Source: Streptomyces scopuliridis RB72
GTDB lineage: Bacteria > Actinomycetota > Actinomycetes > Streptomycetales > Streptomycetaceae
DNA length: 64,000 nucleotides
Direction of reading: 5' to 3'
NCBI RefSeq assembly: GCF_000718095.1
Contig: NZ_JOEI01000012.1
Location: 1 to 64,000, forward strand
Numbering within the stretch: position 1 is the stretch's first letter; every line of letters begins with the position of its first letter. The position numbers and the translations under genes are program-made. Positions 1-10,209 of this stretch are shown here, in pieces. The notes under the pieces are model-generated. The model saw only the letters and a program-made list of their open reading frames with translations. It did no database searches and was not told the DNA's origin.

Positions 1-1144
1 CCAACAACCCGTCCCCCACCGCCCGCCCCGCCGCCGCCAGCCCCGCCGGCGCCAGCAGTGACAGGTCGCAGCCGTCGGACAGCCGCAGCTCCAGCAGGAT
101 GCGCTCCACCCGGCGGTCCTCCGCCGTCAGGATCTCCCGCCCCGCGCCCGGCGACCGTCCCGACGCCAGCGCCGCCGCATACGCGCCCGGGTGCTTCACG
201 TTCCACCAGCGCACGCCCCCCACGTGGCTGTGGGCGCCCGGACCCGCGCCCCACCAGTCCGCGCCGCGCCAGTACAGCTCGTTGTGCAGACAGCGGGCCG
301 CCTCCGAGGTCGCCCAGTTGGACACCTCGTACCAGGAGAAGCCCGCCGCCGCCAGCACCTCGTCCGCGATCAGATACCGGTCCGCGTGCTCGTCGTCGTC
401 CGTCATCGGGACCTCGCCGCGCCGGATGCGCCGGGCCAGCTGGGTGCCCTCCTCCACGATCAGCGCGTAGGCGGAGACATGATCGGGCCCCGCCCCCACC
501 GCCGCGGCGAGCGATTCGCGCCAGTCGTCGTCGGTCTCCCCCGGCGTGCCGTAGATCAGATCGAGGTTCACATGCTCGAAGCCCGCCGCACGGGCCTCCG
601 CGACGCACGCCTCGGGCCGCCCGGGGGTGTGCGTACGGTCCAGGACCTTCAGTACGTGCTGCTTCGCGCTCTGCATGCCGAAGGAGATCCGGTTGAAGCC
701 GCCTTCCCGCAGGGCCGCCAGATACGCCGGGTCCACGGACTCCGGATTCGCCTCGGTGGTGATCTCGGCGTCGTCCGCGAGCCCGAACTCGTCGCGGATC
801 ACCCCGAGCATCCGTACGAGATCGGCCGCCGCGAGCAGCGTCGGCGTACCGCCGCCGACGAAGACCGTACGGACCTGCCTCGGGTCGTCGCCCAGCACTT
901 TCCTGGCCAGCCGGACCTCGTCGGCGAGGGTCTCCGCGTAGTTGTCACGGGAGGCCAGGACACCGCCCGAGCCGCGCAGCTCGGTCGCCGTGTACGTGTT
1001 GAAGTCGCAGTAGCCGCAGCGGGTCGCGCAGTACGGAACGTGCAGGTAGAAGCCGAGAGGCCGGTCCGCCGCGCCCGCGAGGGCGTGCGGGGGCAGCGCG
1101 CCGGTCTCGGGCATGGGGTCGCCGTCGGGCAGTGCGGAAGGCAT
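1..1144 (-). CDS. hemW: Heme chaperone HemW (radical SAM), 3' end missing
   Basis: HemW is a radical-SAM-fold heme chaperone related to oxygen-independent coproporphyrinogen III oxidase; it binds heme and a 4Fe-4S cluster and passes heme to membrane respiratory enzymes. The cluster motif CATRCGYC (C-x3-C-x2-C, about residues 39-46) follows the typical GFYLHVPYC lead-in, and further on come FVGGGTP and NLDLIYGTPGE, typical of the family. 381 codons are visible; the last few dozen are off the window. The start at 1144 (MPSALPDGDP) fits the usual actinobacterial N-terminus; ATG at 1114 is an alternative. The three-Cys motif points to HemW/HemN-type; HemN proper usually has a fourth Cys, so HemW is preferred. 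The next gene upstream (SpoIIE-type) ends 63 bp away on the same strand. Confidence 0.93.
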   Translation of the reverse strand, partial: MPSALPDGDPMPETGALPPHALAGAADRPLGFYLHVPYCATRCGYCDFNTYTATELRGSGGVLASRDNYAETLADEVRLARKVLGDDPRQVRTVFVGGGTPTLLAAADLVRMLGVIRDEFGLADDAEITTEANPESVDPAYLAALREGGFNRISFGMQSAKQHVLKVLDRTHTPGRPEACVAEARAAGFEHVNLDLIYGTPGETDDDWRESLAAAVGAGPDHVSAYALIVEEGTQLARRIRRGEVPMTDDDEHADRYLIADEVLAAAGFSWYEVSNWATSEAARCLHNELYWRGADWWGAGPGAHSHVGGVRWWNVKHPGAYAAALASGRSPGAGREILTAEDRRVERILLELRLSDGCDLSLLAPAGLAAAGRAVGDGLL

Positions 1145-1207
1145 GCCCCCAGTGTCCCGTACGCGACGGGTGGACCGGGCCGGTGCCGGTCCACCGGGTC
1201 GGGCGGC

Positions 1208-3235
1208 TCAGGTCGCCTGGAGCACCAGCAGCGCCACGTCGTCCTCCGGCGGCGACTCGTCGAAGTCGTGCACCACCTGCCGTATCCGCTCCGCGACGCC
1301 CTGCGCCGTCAGCCCCACGCACCCCGCCAGGGCCCGCGCGAGGCCGTCGCCGTCGTCGAGCATCCGCCGGCCGGAGCGGCGCTCCGTGACGCCGTCGGTG
1401 ACGCAGAGCAGGGTGTCGCCGGGCTCCAGGTCGAACGTGCTGCTCTCGTACGCGACCTGCTCGACGACCCCGAGCAGCAGCTGCGGCTCCGCCGCCGGGC
1501 GTACCGTCCCGTCCGGCCGCAGGAGCAGCGGCAGTGGATGGCCGGCGCTGGCGAGGGTGCACCGTACGGCGCCGCCCGCGCCCGGCAGTGGCATCAGCTC
1601 GCCGTACAGCAGGGACAGGAAGCGGGCCTGGCTGCCCTCGGACGGTGACGGCGGGGTCGCCGGCAGGGAGGACACGCCGGACGCGGCAGAGGCCGCGACC
1701 ATCAGGGACGCGGACTCGGCCGCCTCCGTCGCGTCGTCCAGGAGCAGCCGGTTCAGCCGGTCCAGGACCGCGCCGACGCGGTAGCCCTCGCGGGCGAGCA
1801 GCCGCAGCCAGGGACGGGCCAGGCCGGTGACGACGGCGGCCTCGGGACCGCTGCCCTGGACGTCGCCGAGCATGAAGCACCAGCGGTCGCCCGGCGGGCA
1901 CGGGAAGACGTCGTAGAAGTCGCCGCCCGCCAGACCGTCGTCGCTCGGCTCGTACACCAGTGAGCTGGCGATGCCCGGGATGCGCGCCACCTGGCTGGGC
2001 AGCAGTCCGCGTTGCAGGACCCGGCTGATGGTGACCTGACGGGTGTAGCGGCGGGCCGCGCCAATGGCGAGGGCGACGCGGCGCGCGAAGTCCTCGATGA
2101 GCGCGGTCACTTCGTCGGGGACCGGGCCCCGCCCCGGCCTGCCGAGCAGCAGCGTGCCGAGCGCGCGCCCGTTCGCGACGAGCCGACAGGCGAGCGCCGC
2201 CCCGGAGTCGGGACCGGAGCCGGAGCCCGAGTCGGCACCCGCCCCGGAACCCGCGCCCGGCCAGGGCATCCGCACCGGACCGCCCCTCGGCGAGACCGGT
2301 AACCGCGGCGGCTCCTTCTCCAGGATCCGGCGCAGCGGCTCGATCCTGGCCTCGTCCGCGTGCCAGACCCGCGCCAGCCGGGGCGCCGCGCCCTGCTGTC
2401 CGCCCTCGCCGTCCAGCCAGACCGCGCACCACTCCGCGAGCCGTGGCACCAGCAGCTGTCCGGCGAGCGCCGCGACGAGATCCTCGTCCAGCTGCCCGGC
2501 GAGCAGCTCGGACGCCTCGGCGAGGAACGAGAGGGCGCCCCGGCCGGTCCACTCGGGGTCGTCGCGCACCGTACGACGCGTCGCCGGCGCGAGGATCTCG
2601 GCGGCGCGCAGCCCGCGCCGCAGGGCGGGCTCGGTCCCCTGGTCCTGTCCCGGGTCCCGGCCTTCGAGCGGGAGGCGGGCCCAGACGGTCTTGAGGCCGG
2701 AGCGATAGGTGATGCCCCAGCGTTCGGCGAGCGCGGCGACCAGTTGCAGCCCGCGGCCGTACTCGGGGGTGCCGGCCGGTGCCTGTCCCGTCGCGTCGCT
2801 CTGTATGGCGCGCGCGGGGTGGTGGTCGGAGACTTCGAGGACCACGGCCGCGGGCTCCTCGCCCTCCCCATCCGGGGTCCCGGAGGCGTCCTCGCCGGGG
2901 TCTTCGAGCCGGCAGAGCAGATCGACGGTGGTGCCCGCGTGCACCACCGCGTTGGTGACGAGTTCGTCGACGATCAGCACCGCGTCGTCCGCGAGCAGAT
3001 CGGTGCTGTGCTCCCCCGGGGAACAGCCCTCGTCCCCCTGGCAGAACGTACAGGTGGTGAGCAGCCCGAGACTGGTCCAGTCCGCCAGCGCCGCGCGGGT
3101 GAAGCGGCGTGCGGCGGACGGGGCCAGCGGGTTGCCCGGCAGGCTGGTACGTGATGTCGACCGCGTGTCCCTCCGTAACGGCACCTGGGATGCCGGTAGA
3201 TGAAGGGTCTCGCGCGGGATCGGAATGCGCCCCAC
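1208..3235 (-). CDS. SpoIIE-family PP2C phosphatase with HATPase domain, two TTA codons
   Basis: This 675-residue protein combines an RsbW-like ATP-binding domain (about 70-180, with DELVTNAVVHAG and GRGLQLVAALAERWG) with a middle region and a C-terminal SpoIIE/PP2C phosphatase (about 430-675). The phosphatase metal motifs are present: GGDFYDVF, LGDVQGSG, VTDGVTERR and EDDVALLVL. Such proteins act in partner-switching control of sigma factors by phosphorylating or dephosphorylating anti-anti-sigma factors; the partner here is unknown. The frame stays open far upstream, but GTG 3235 is chosen because AGGAG sits 5 bases before it and the N-terminus VGRIPIPRE is typical. Codons 20 and 312 are TTA, so translation probably needs the bldA leucyl-tRNA. 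It is divergent from the response regulator at 3507, a possible functional pair. Confidence 0.9.
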   Translation of the reverse strand: MGRIPIPRETLHLPASQVPLRRDTRSTSRTSLPGNPLAPSAARRFTRAALADWTSLGLLTTCTFCQGDEGCSPGEHSTDLLADDAVLIVDELVTNAVVHAGTTVDLLCRLEDPGEDASGTPDGEGEEPAAVVLEVSDHHPARAIQSDATGQAPAGTPEYGRGLQLVAALAERWGITYRSGLKTVWARLPLEGRDPGQDQGTEPALRRGLRAAEILAPATRRTVRDDPEWTGRGALSFLAEASELLAGQLDEDLVAALAGQLLVPRLAEWCAVWLDGEGGQQGAAPRLARVWHADEARIEPLRRILEKEPPRLPVSPRGGPVRMPWPGAGSGAGADSGSGSGPDSGAALACRLVANGRALGTLLLGRPGRGPVPDEVTALIEDFARRVALAIGAARRYTRQVTISRVLQRGLLPSQVARIPGIASSLVYEPSDDGLAGGDFYDVFPCPPGDRWCFMLGDVQGSGPEAAVVTGLARPWLRLLAREGYRVGAVLDRLNRLLLDDATEAAESASLMVAASAASGVSSLPATPPSPSEGSQARFLSLLYGELMPLPGAGGAVRCTLASAGHPLPLLLRPDGTVRPAAEPQLLLGVVEQVAYESSTFDLEPGDTLLCVTDGVTERRSGRRMLDDGDGLARALAGCVGLTAQGVAERIRQVVHDFDESPPEDDVALLVLQAT

Positions 3236-3506
3236 TGCGGCTCCTGATCCGGTTCTGGCGTTGTGCCGCTTACGATCCCGACAGAGTGACAGACGGAGCC
3301 CGCTCATACGCGCCGAGTCATGGAAGTGGGCAAGATTTGACCATGAACCGGAAGCACACCCGCCGTATCTGCGGTGGTACGGCGGGGAGCCCGGCCGGTG
3401 CGGTGGCGACACGGGGCCAAACCGCCGGAAGGACGTGCCAAAACGCTTCGCACAGAGCATTCTTGCCTCCCTGGCCTGAACGCGGGGGCCGGACAAGGGG
3501 AGCGGG
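3236..3506. promoter_or_regulatory. Divergent promoter region between phosphatase and response regulator genes
   Basis: These 271 bases separate two divergently read signalling genes and must hold both promoters. The ribosome sites are clear on both sides (AGGAG before 3235, AGGGGAG before 3507). TTGACC lies at about 3337 on the + strand, but I see no convincing -10 partner at 16-19 bases, so I assign no promoter box. Confidence 0.4.
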
Positions 3507-4091
3507 ATGAGCAGGACAACAGCCACCACGGACCGCGCGAGCATCCTGATCGTCGATGACCTGGAGGACAACCTCGTCGCACTGGAAGCGGTCCTCGCCT
3601 CGCTGGACGAGCCGCTGGTACGGGCCCGTTCGGGCGAGGAGGCGGTGCGGGCGCTGCTGCGGGAGCCGTTCGCGCTGATCCTGCTGGATGTCCGGATGCC
3701 CGGCATGGACGGCTTCGAGACCGCCTACCGGATCAAGCGGCTGGACCGGGCCAAGGACATCCCGATCATCTTCCTGAACGGTCCGGAGTCCGACAGCGGT
3801 TATGCCTTCCGGGGGTACGCCACGGGCGCGGCGGACTTCCTGACCAAGCCCTTCGACCCGTGGATGCTCCGTGCCAAGGTCAGCGTCTTCCTCGATCTGC
3901 ACCGCAAGAACCGCCAGTTGGAGCGGCTGCTGGCCAGGGAGCAGGAGCATCTGGGGGAGATCACGGACCGGCTGGCAGCGATCGAGGACGAGTTGCGCGG
4001 GGGCGCCCCGGCCGGCCTCGACTCGGTGGGGAAGCAACTGTCCCGAATAGAGGAGACGCTGGACGAACTGCGGCGCGGCCGGGGCCAGTAG
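3507..4091 (+). CDS. Response regulator: receiver domain plus C-terminal coiled coil
   Basis: A 194-residue single-receiver protein. Residues about 12-130 form a CheY-like domain: acidic pair in ILIVDDLEDN, phospho-acceptor Asp in LLDVRMPGMDG and the conserved Lys in LTKPFDP. The usual Thr/Ser-Ala after strand 4 is replaced by Asn-Gly (IIFLNG), so signalling output may be altered. The tail (about 130-194) is charged and heptad-like (ERLLAREQEHL, IEETLDELRR), a likely coiled coil; there is no DNA-binding domain. It probably works through protein contacts, perhaps with a hybrid kinase or with the neighbouring SpoIIE phosphatase. ATG 3507 follows AGGGGAGCGGG. It converges on the acyl-CoA synthetase gene with a 45-bp gap. 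Confidence 0.88.
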   Translation: MSRTTATTDRASILIVDDLEDNLVALEAVLASLDEPLVRARSGEEAVRALLREPFALILLDVRMPGMDGFETAYRIKRLDRAKDIPIIFLNGPESDSGYAFRGYATGAADFLTKPFDPWMLRAKVSVFLDLHRKNRQLERLLAREQEHLGEITDRLAAIEDELRGGAPAGLDSVGKQLSRIEETLDELRRGRGQ

Positions 4092-4136
4092 GGCGTATGG
4101 CGAAAGTCCCGGCCGGCCCCAGCTCCACGGCCGCCC

Positions 4137-6026
<1,890 letters not shown>

Positions 6027-6080
6027 GACATCCTCCGGGCCCGCGGCAGCGCTGCGTGACTGACCTGATTGTGTGACTGG

Positions 6081-6124
6081 CGAGTAACTAACCGACGAGT
6101 AACTAGGCTCGGTGATCAGCCTAG
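6081..6124. promoter_or_regulatory. Candidate operator: 15-bp-period direct repeat plus inverted repeat
   Basis: CGAGTAACTA occurs twice, at 6081-6090 and 6096-6105, one and a half helical turns apart. A perfect 7-bp inverted repeat, CTAGGCT...AGCCTAG, overlaps the second copy at 6103-6124. Read on the minus strand the first copy forms TTACT-N4-AGTCA, a near-palindrome. The element lies 55-100 bases before the acyl-CoA synthetase start, where a TetR-type fatty-acid regulator could bind; the regulator itself is not identified. Confidence 0.45.
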
Positions 6125-6203
6125 AGGCCACCCGCCCGGTACGTAAGGGGCAGCGAGGCGCCGCTTCATAACGAACCCGCCCCAGGGGGCGCGGTCAACG
6201 CGA

Positions 6204-6234
6204 ACGGGCCCCTGCGCCACAGCGCGGGGCCCGT
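6204..6234 (-). terminator. Hairpin terminator downstream of lepA
   Basis: ACGGGCCCC (6204-6212) pairs with GGGGCCCGT (6226-6234), extended inside by GCGC/GCGC. It is a strong GC stem 50 bp past the lepA stop, without a clear T-run, as is common in Streptomyces. Confidence 0.7.
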
Positions 6235-6285
6235 CCTGTCCGTGTCCATGCCGATGGATCACGCCGTGCTACTACTCCTCCGCTC

Positions 6286-8154
6286 CTACTTCTTCGCCTT
6301 GCCGCCGGACTCGTCGCTGGAGAGCACCGCGATAAAGGCTTCCTGCGGGACCTCCACGCTGCCGACCATCTTCATCCGCTTCTTGCCCTCCTTCTGCTTC
6401 TCCAGCAGCTTGCGCTTCCGGGAGATGTCACCGCCGTAGCACTTGGCGAGGACGTCCTTGCGGATGGCGCGGATCGTCTCGCGGGCGATGACCCGCGAGC
6501 CGATGGCCGCCTGGATGGGCACCTCGAAGGCCTGCCGCGGGATCAGCTCGCGCAGCTTGGCGACCAGCCGGACACCGTACGCGTACGCCTGGTCCCGGTG
6601 GGTGATGGCGGAGAAGGCGTCCACCTTGTCGCCGTGCAGCAGGATGTCGACCTTGACGAGTTGGGCGGTCTGCTCGCCGGTGGGCTCGTAGTCGAGCGAG
6701 GCGTAGCCCCGGGTCTTGGACTTCAGCTGGTCGAAGAAGTCGAAGACGATCTCGGCGAGCGGCAGCGTGTAGCGGATCTCGACCCGGTCCTCGGAGAGGT
6801 AGTCCATGCCGAGCAGCGTGCCGCGACGGGCCTGGCACAGCTCCATGATCGAGCCGATGAACTCGCTCGGGGCGAGGATCGTGGCCCGTACGACCGGCTC
6901 GTGCACCGAGTCGATCTTGCCCTCGGGGAACTCGCTCGGGTTGGTGACCGTGTGCTCCTTGCCGTCCTCCATCAGCACGCGGTAGACCACGTTGGGGGCG
7001 GTGGCGATCAGATCGAGCCCGAACTCGCGCTCCAGGCGCTCCCGGATCACATCGAGGTGCAGCAGCCCCAGGAAGCCGACGCGGAAGCCGAAGCCGAGGG
7101 CCGCGGAGGTCTCCGGCTCGTAGACCAGGGCCGCGTCATTGAGCTGGAGCTTGTCGAGGGCGTCGCGCAGCTCGGGGTAGTCCGAGCCGTCCAGCGGATA
7201 GAGGCCGGAGAACACCATCGGCTTGGGGTCCTTGTAGCCGCCGAGCGCCTCGGTCGCCCCCTTGTTGAGGGTGGTGATCGTGTCACCGACCTTGGACTGC
7301 CGTACGTCCTTCACACCGGTGATGATGTAGCCCACCTCACCGACACCGAGGCCGTCGGCCGGGGTCATCTCCGGCGAGGAGACCCCGATCTCCAGCAGCT
7401 CGTGGGTGGCGCCGGTGGACATCATCCGGATCCGCTCGCGCTTGTTGAGCTGGCCATCGATGACACGTACGTACGTGACGACACCGCGGTAGGAGTCATA
7501 GACGGAGTCGAAGATCATCGCGCGGGCGGGCGCGTCCGCGACACCGACCGGCGGCGGGACGTCCTTGACCACGCGGTCGAGCAGCGCGTCCACGCCGACG
7601 CCGGTCTTCGCCGAGACCTTGAGAACGTCCTCCGGCTGGCAGCCGATGAGGTTCGCCAGCTCCTCGGAGAACTTCTCCGGCTGGGCGGCCGGCAGATCGA
7701 TCTTGTTGAGCACCGGGACGATGGTGAGGTCGTTCTCCATCGCCAAATAGAGGTTGGCGAGGGTCTGCGCCTCGATGCCCTGGGCGGCGTCCACCAGAAG
7801 GACCGTGCCCTCACAGGCCGCGAGCGAACGGGACACCTCATAGGTGAAGTCCACGTGGCCCGGCGTGTCGATCATATTGAGGACATGCGTCGTGCCCTCG
7901 CCCTCACCCGTACGGGGAACCCAGGGCAGCCGGACCGCCTGAGACTTGATCGTGATGCCGCGCTCGCGCTCGATGTCCATCCGGTCGAGGTACTGGGCGC
8001 GCATCTGCCGCTGGTCGACCACTCCGGTCAGCTGGAGCATCCGGTCGGCGAGCGTCGACTTGCCGTGGTCGATGTGCGCGATGATGCAGAAGTTGCGGAG
8101 CAGGGCCGGGTCCGTACGGCTCGGCTCGGGCACGTGGAGAGGGGTCGCGGGCAC
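6286..8154 (-). CDS. lepA: Elongation factor 4 (LepA), ribosome back-translocase GTPase
   Basis: LepA is a translational GTPase that acts on stalled or mistranslocated ribosomes at the cytoplasm-membrane interface. The 622-residue product has the full family architecture: G1 AHIDHGKST near residue 23, [22 protein letters not shown], then domains II, III and V and the LepA-specific C-terminal domain ending in [20 protein letters not shown] 8154 gives the expected N-terminus ([27 protein letters not shown]); the frame is open to 8232 but that extension is not family-like. It is transcribed away from rpsT, and a hairpin follows its stop. Confidence 0.97.
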   Translation of the reverse strand: MPATPLHVPEPSRTDPALLRNFCIIAHIDHGKSTLADRMLQLTGVVDQRQMRAQYLDRMDIERERGITIKSQAVRLPWVPRTGEGEGTTHVLNMIDTPGHVDFTYEVSRSLAACEGTVLLVDAAQGIEAQTLANLYLAMENDLTIVPVLNKIDLPAAQPEKFSEELANLIGCQPEDVLKVSAKTGVGVDALLDRVVKDVPPPVGVADAPARAMIFDSVYDSYRGVVTYVRVIDGQLNKRERIRMMSTGATHELLEIGVSSPEMTPADGLGVGEVGYIITGVKDVRQSKVGDTITTLNKGATEALGGYKDPKPMVFSGLYPLDGSDYPELRDALDKLQLNDAALVYEPETSAALGFGFRVGFLGLLHLDVIRERLEREFGLDLIATAPNVVYRVLMEDGKEHTVTNPSEFPEGKIDSVHEPVVRATILAPSEFIGSIMELCQARRGTLLGMDYLSEDRVEIRYTLPLAEIVFDFFDQLKSKTRGYASLDYEPTGEQTAQLVKVDILLHGDKVDAFSAITHRDQAYAYGVRLVAKLRELIPRQAFEVPIQAAIGSRVIARETIRAIRKDVLAKCYGGDISRKRKLLEKQKEGKKRMKMVGSVEVPQEAFIAVLSSDESGGKAKK

Positions 8155-8253
8155 GCAGGGTCCTGATTCTTGAGACGCGCGGCGTCTCGTCTCGGGTCGA
8201 CTCGGATCGATACGTAGGCTCCATGGTCCCACGGGTACGGGACTGCGCCCGGT

Positions 8254-8283
8254 TTGGGCCGGTCGGAGGGTGACTGGTAGCCT
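8254..8283 (+). promoter_or_regulatory. Candidate promoter of rpsT
   Basis: TTGGGC (8254-8259) and TAGCCT (8278-8283) are separated by 18 bases and lie about 75 bases before the rpsT start. They fit the loose vegetative-sigma consensus of Streptomyces (TTGNNN, TAGNNT). The call rests on position and spacing only. Confidence 0.45.
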
Positions 8284-8357
8284 GAACAGCTGTGTCTCGT
8301 GCCGTCTCGGCGCGGGACGGCTCAGTCAAGATTCACCGAACCTGAAAAGGCTCTTTC

Positions 8358-8624
8358 GTGGCGAACATCAAGTCCCAGATCAAGCGGAACAAGACCAACG
8401 AGAAGGCACGCCTGCGCAACAAGGCTGTCAAGTCGTCGCTCAAGACCGCGATCCGCAAGGCCCGTGAGGCCGCTGCCGCGGGCGACGTCGAGAAGGCCTC
8501 GCTGGCCGCTCGTGAGGCGTCCCGCAAGCTCGACAAGGCTGCCTCGAAGGGTGTCATCCACAAGAACGCCGCCGCCAACAAGAAGTCGGCGCTGGCTGCC
8601 AAGGTTGCCTCCCTCCAGGGCTGA
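8358..8624 (+). CDS. rpsT: 30S ribosomal protein S20
   Basis: S20 is a primary 16S rRNA-binding protein of the small subunit. The 88-residue product is short, strongly basic and helical, and begins with [22 protein letters not shown], the family's signature; Lys/Arg/Ala dominate throughout. Translation starts at GTG 8358, with AAAAGG placed 8 bases upstream. It is a single gene, divergent from lepA and convergent with holA; a strong hairpin lies between the two ends. Confidence 0.98.
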   Translation: MANIKSQIKRNKTNEKARLRNKAVKSSLKTAIRKAREAAAAGDVEKASLAAREASRKLDKAASKGVIHKNAAANKKSALAAKVASLQG

Positions 8625-8750
8625 GCGCTCTCTTGATTTGACCGCCGGACGGGACTCAGCGGGCCCTCTCTACCGCTCCTGACCGGCGTCCCCGAGCTCG
8701 TACGCGACTGCGTTCGCCACGCGGGTGCGAGTTCACCGGCTTTGACGTCG

Positions 8751-8792
8751 AGGCCCCGGCCCCGTCCTCCCCAGGACGGGTCACCGGGGCCT
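8751..8792. terminator. Bidirectional hairpin between rpsT and holA
   Basis: AGGCCCCGG (8751-8759) pairs with CCGGGGCCT (8784-8792), and inside it CCCGTCCT pairs with AGGACGGG around a CCCC loop. The stem of about 17 bp lies between two convergent genes and can serve both transcripts. Confidence 0.8.
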
Positions 8793-8828
8793 TCGGCGTA
8801 CGCGCGCTCGTATGCGCTCGTGTGGTGG

Positions 8829-9815
8829 TTACCGGTTCGACCGGGCGGCACGGGCGATCGCGACGACCGCCTTCTCCAGCGCGTACTCCGGGTCGTCACC
8901 GCCCCCCTTGACCCCCGCGTCGGCATCGGCGACCGCCCGCAGCGCCGTCGCCACCCCGTCCGGGGTCCAGCCGCGCATCTGCTGGCGCACGCGGTCGATC
9001 TTCCACGGGGGCATCCCCAGCTCACGCGCGAGATCGGCGGGCCGGCCGCCGCGCGCGGAGGAGAGCTTGCCGATGGCCCGTACCCCCTGGGCGAGGGCGC
9101 TGGTGATCAGTACGGGCGCCACCCCGGTCGACAGCGACCAGCGCAGCGCTTCGAGGGCCTCGGCGGTCCTGCCCTCCACGGCGCGGTCGGCGACATTGAA
9201 GCTGGACGCCTCGGCGCGGCCCGTGTAGTAGCGGCCGACGACCGCGTCGTCGATCGTGCCCTCGACATCCGCCGCGAGCTGGGACACGGCGCTCGCCAGC
9301 TCCCGCAGATCGCTGCCGATCGAGTCGACCAGCGCCTGGCAGGCCTCGGGCGTGGCCGAGCGGCCCAGCGCGCGGAACTCGGAACGTACGAAGGTGAGCC
9401 GCTCCGCGGGCTTGGTCGTCTTGGGGCAGGCGACCTCACGGGCCCCCGCCTTGCGCGCGGCGTCCAGCAGGCCCTTGCCCTTGGCGCCTCCGGCGTGCAG
9501 CAGAACGAGCGTGATCTCCTCGGCCGGGGCGTCGAGATACGCCTTGACGTCCTTGATCGTGTCGGCGGAGAGGTCCTGCGCGTTCCGTACGACGACGACC
9601 TTGCGCTCGGCGAAGAGCGACGGACTGGTCAGCTCGGCGAGGGTGCCGGGCTGGAGCTGGTCGGAGGTGAGGTCGCGTACGTCCGTGTCGGCGTCGGCGG
9701 CGCGGGCCGCCGCCACCACCTGCTGCACGGCGCGGTCGAGCAGCAGGTCCTCCTGGCCCACGGCGAGCGTGAGCGGGGCGAGCGGGTCGTCGGAAGAAGT
9801 CTTTCTGGTGGCCAT
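8829..9815 (-). CDS. holA: DNA polymerase III delta subunit
   Basis: The delta subunit opens the sliding beta clamp within the clamp loader. The 328-residue product has the HolA layout: an N-terminal AAA+-like domain lacking a Walker A (LTLAVGQEDLLLDRAVQQVV, FAERKVVVVRNAQDLS), a middle lid, and a C-terminal collar helix bundle (VNAL-type region, KIDRVRQQMRGWTPDGVATAL). The lack of Walker A is normal for delta. ATG 9815 (MATRKTSSDDPLAPLTL) is preferred over a six-codon upstream extension. It is followed at 9879 by a small unknown gene upstream on the same strand and faces rpsT. Confidence 0.94.
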   Translation of the reverse strand: MATRKTSSDDPLAPLTLAVGQEDLLLDRAVQQVVAAARAADADTDVRDLTSDQLQPGTLAELTSPSLFAERKVVVVRNAQDLSADTIKDVKAYLDAPAEEITLVLLHAGGAKGKGLLDAARKAGAREVACPKTTKPAERLTFVRSEFRALGRSATPEACQALVDSIGSDLRELASAVSQLAADVEGTIDDAVVGRYYTGRAEASSFNVADRAVEGRTAEALEALRWSLSTGVAPVLITSALAQGVRAIGKLSSARGGRPADLARELGMPPWKIDRVRQQMRGWTPDGVATALRAVADADAGVKGGGDDPEYALEKAVVAIARAARSNR

Positions 9816-9878
9816 CGCGGTCCAGCATCGCACGGGCCACTGACAGCCGGGGCGGCCGGTGACACCGCGCGGTGGGCG

Positions 9879-10124
9879 CTACGGGGCTTCCCGCCAGCCG
9901 TCCCAGTCCGCCACGAACGCGTCCAGGGCCTCGGCGTCCATCCGGGCCTCGGGGTCCTCCACGACGACCAGCCACTGGGCGTCCTCGGCGTCGTCCTCGC
10001 CGGCCAGGGCGTCCCGTACCAGCCGCGGTTCCTCGGCCGCGCCGAATCGCTCGCCGAGCGCCCGCGCCACCTCCTCCGCGGCATCGCGGTCGGGCAACAC
10101 CAGCACATGTCTCACATCGCTCAC
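9879..10124 (-). CDS. Small conserved hypothetical protein, 81 aa
   Basis: I do not recognise a family. The product is acidic (many Asp/Glu, WLVVVEDPEARMDAEALDAF) and begins VSDVRHVLVLPDRDAAEEVARALGE-like, suggesting a compact alpha/beta fold with no membrane segment and no Cys. GTG 10124 is the best start in frame; the ribosome site is weak. It lies 63 bp upstream of holA on the same strand, so co-transcription with holA is plausible. The coding frame is the GC3-rich one, and its position between holA and the YceI gene fits a real gene. Function unknown. Confidence 0.7.
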   Translation of the reverse strand: MSDVRHVLVLPDRDAAEEVARALGERFGAAEEPRLVRDALAGEDDAEDAQWLVVVEDPEARMDAEALDAFVADWDGWREAP

Positions 10125-10209
10125 GACCGCATTCTTCCAGTCCGCCCGGGGAGGAGCGGGCCGAGGCCGGTCGTGGGCTCCGGCGTCGGCTCCGGCGTCA
10201 GCTCTGTCG

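Noticed and set aside
191..1648. Long + strand open frame opposite hemW and the phosphatase gene
   Set aside because: The minus strand encodes clear family motifs (C-x3-C-x2-C, PP2C metal sites) through the same bases; the + strand product matches nothing.
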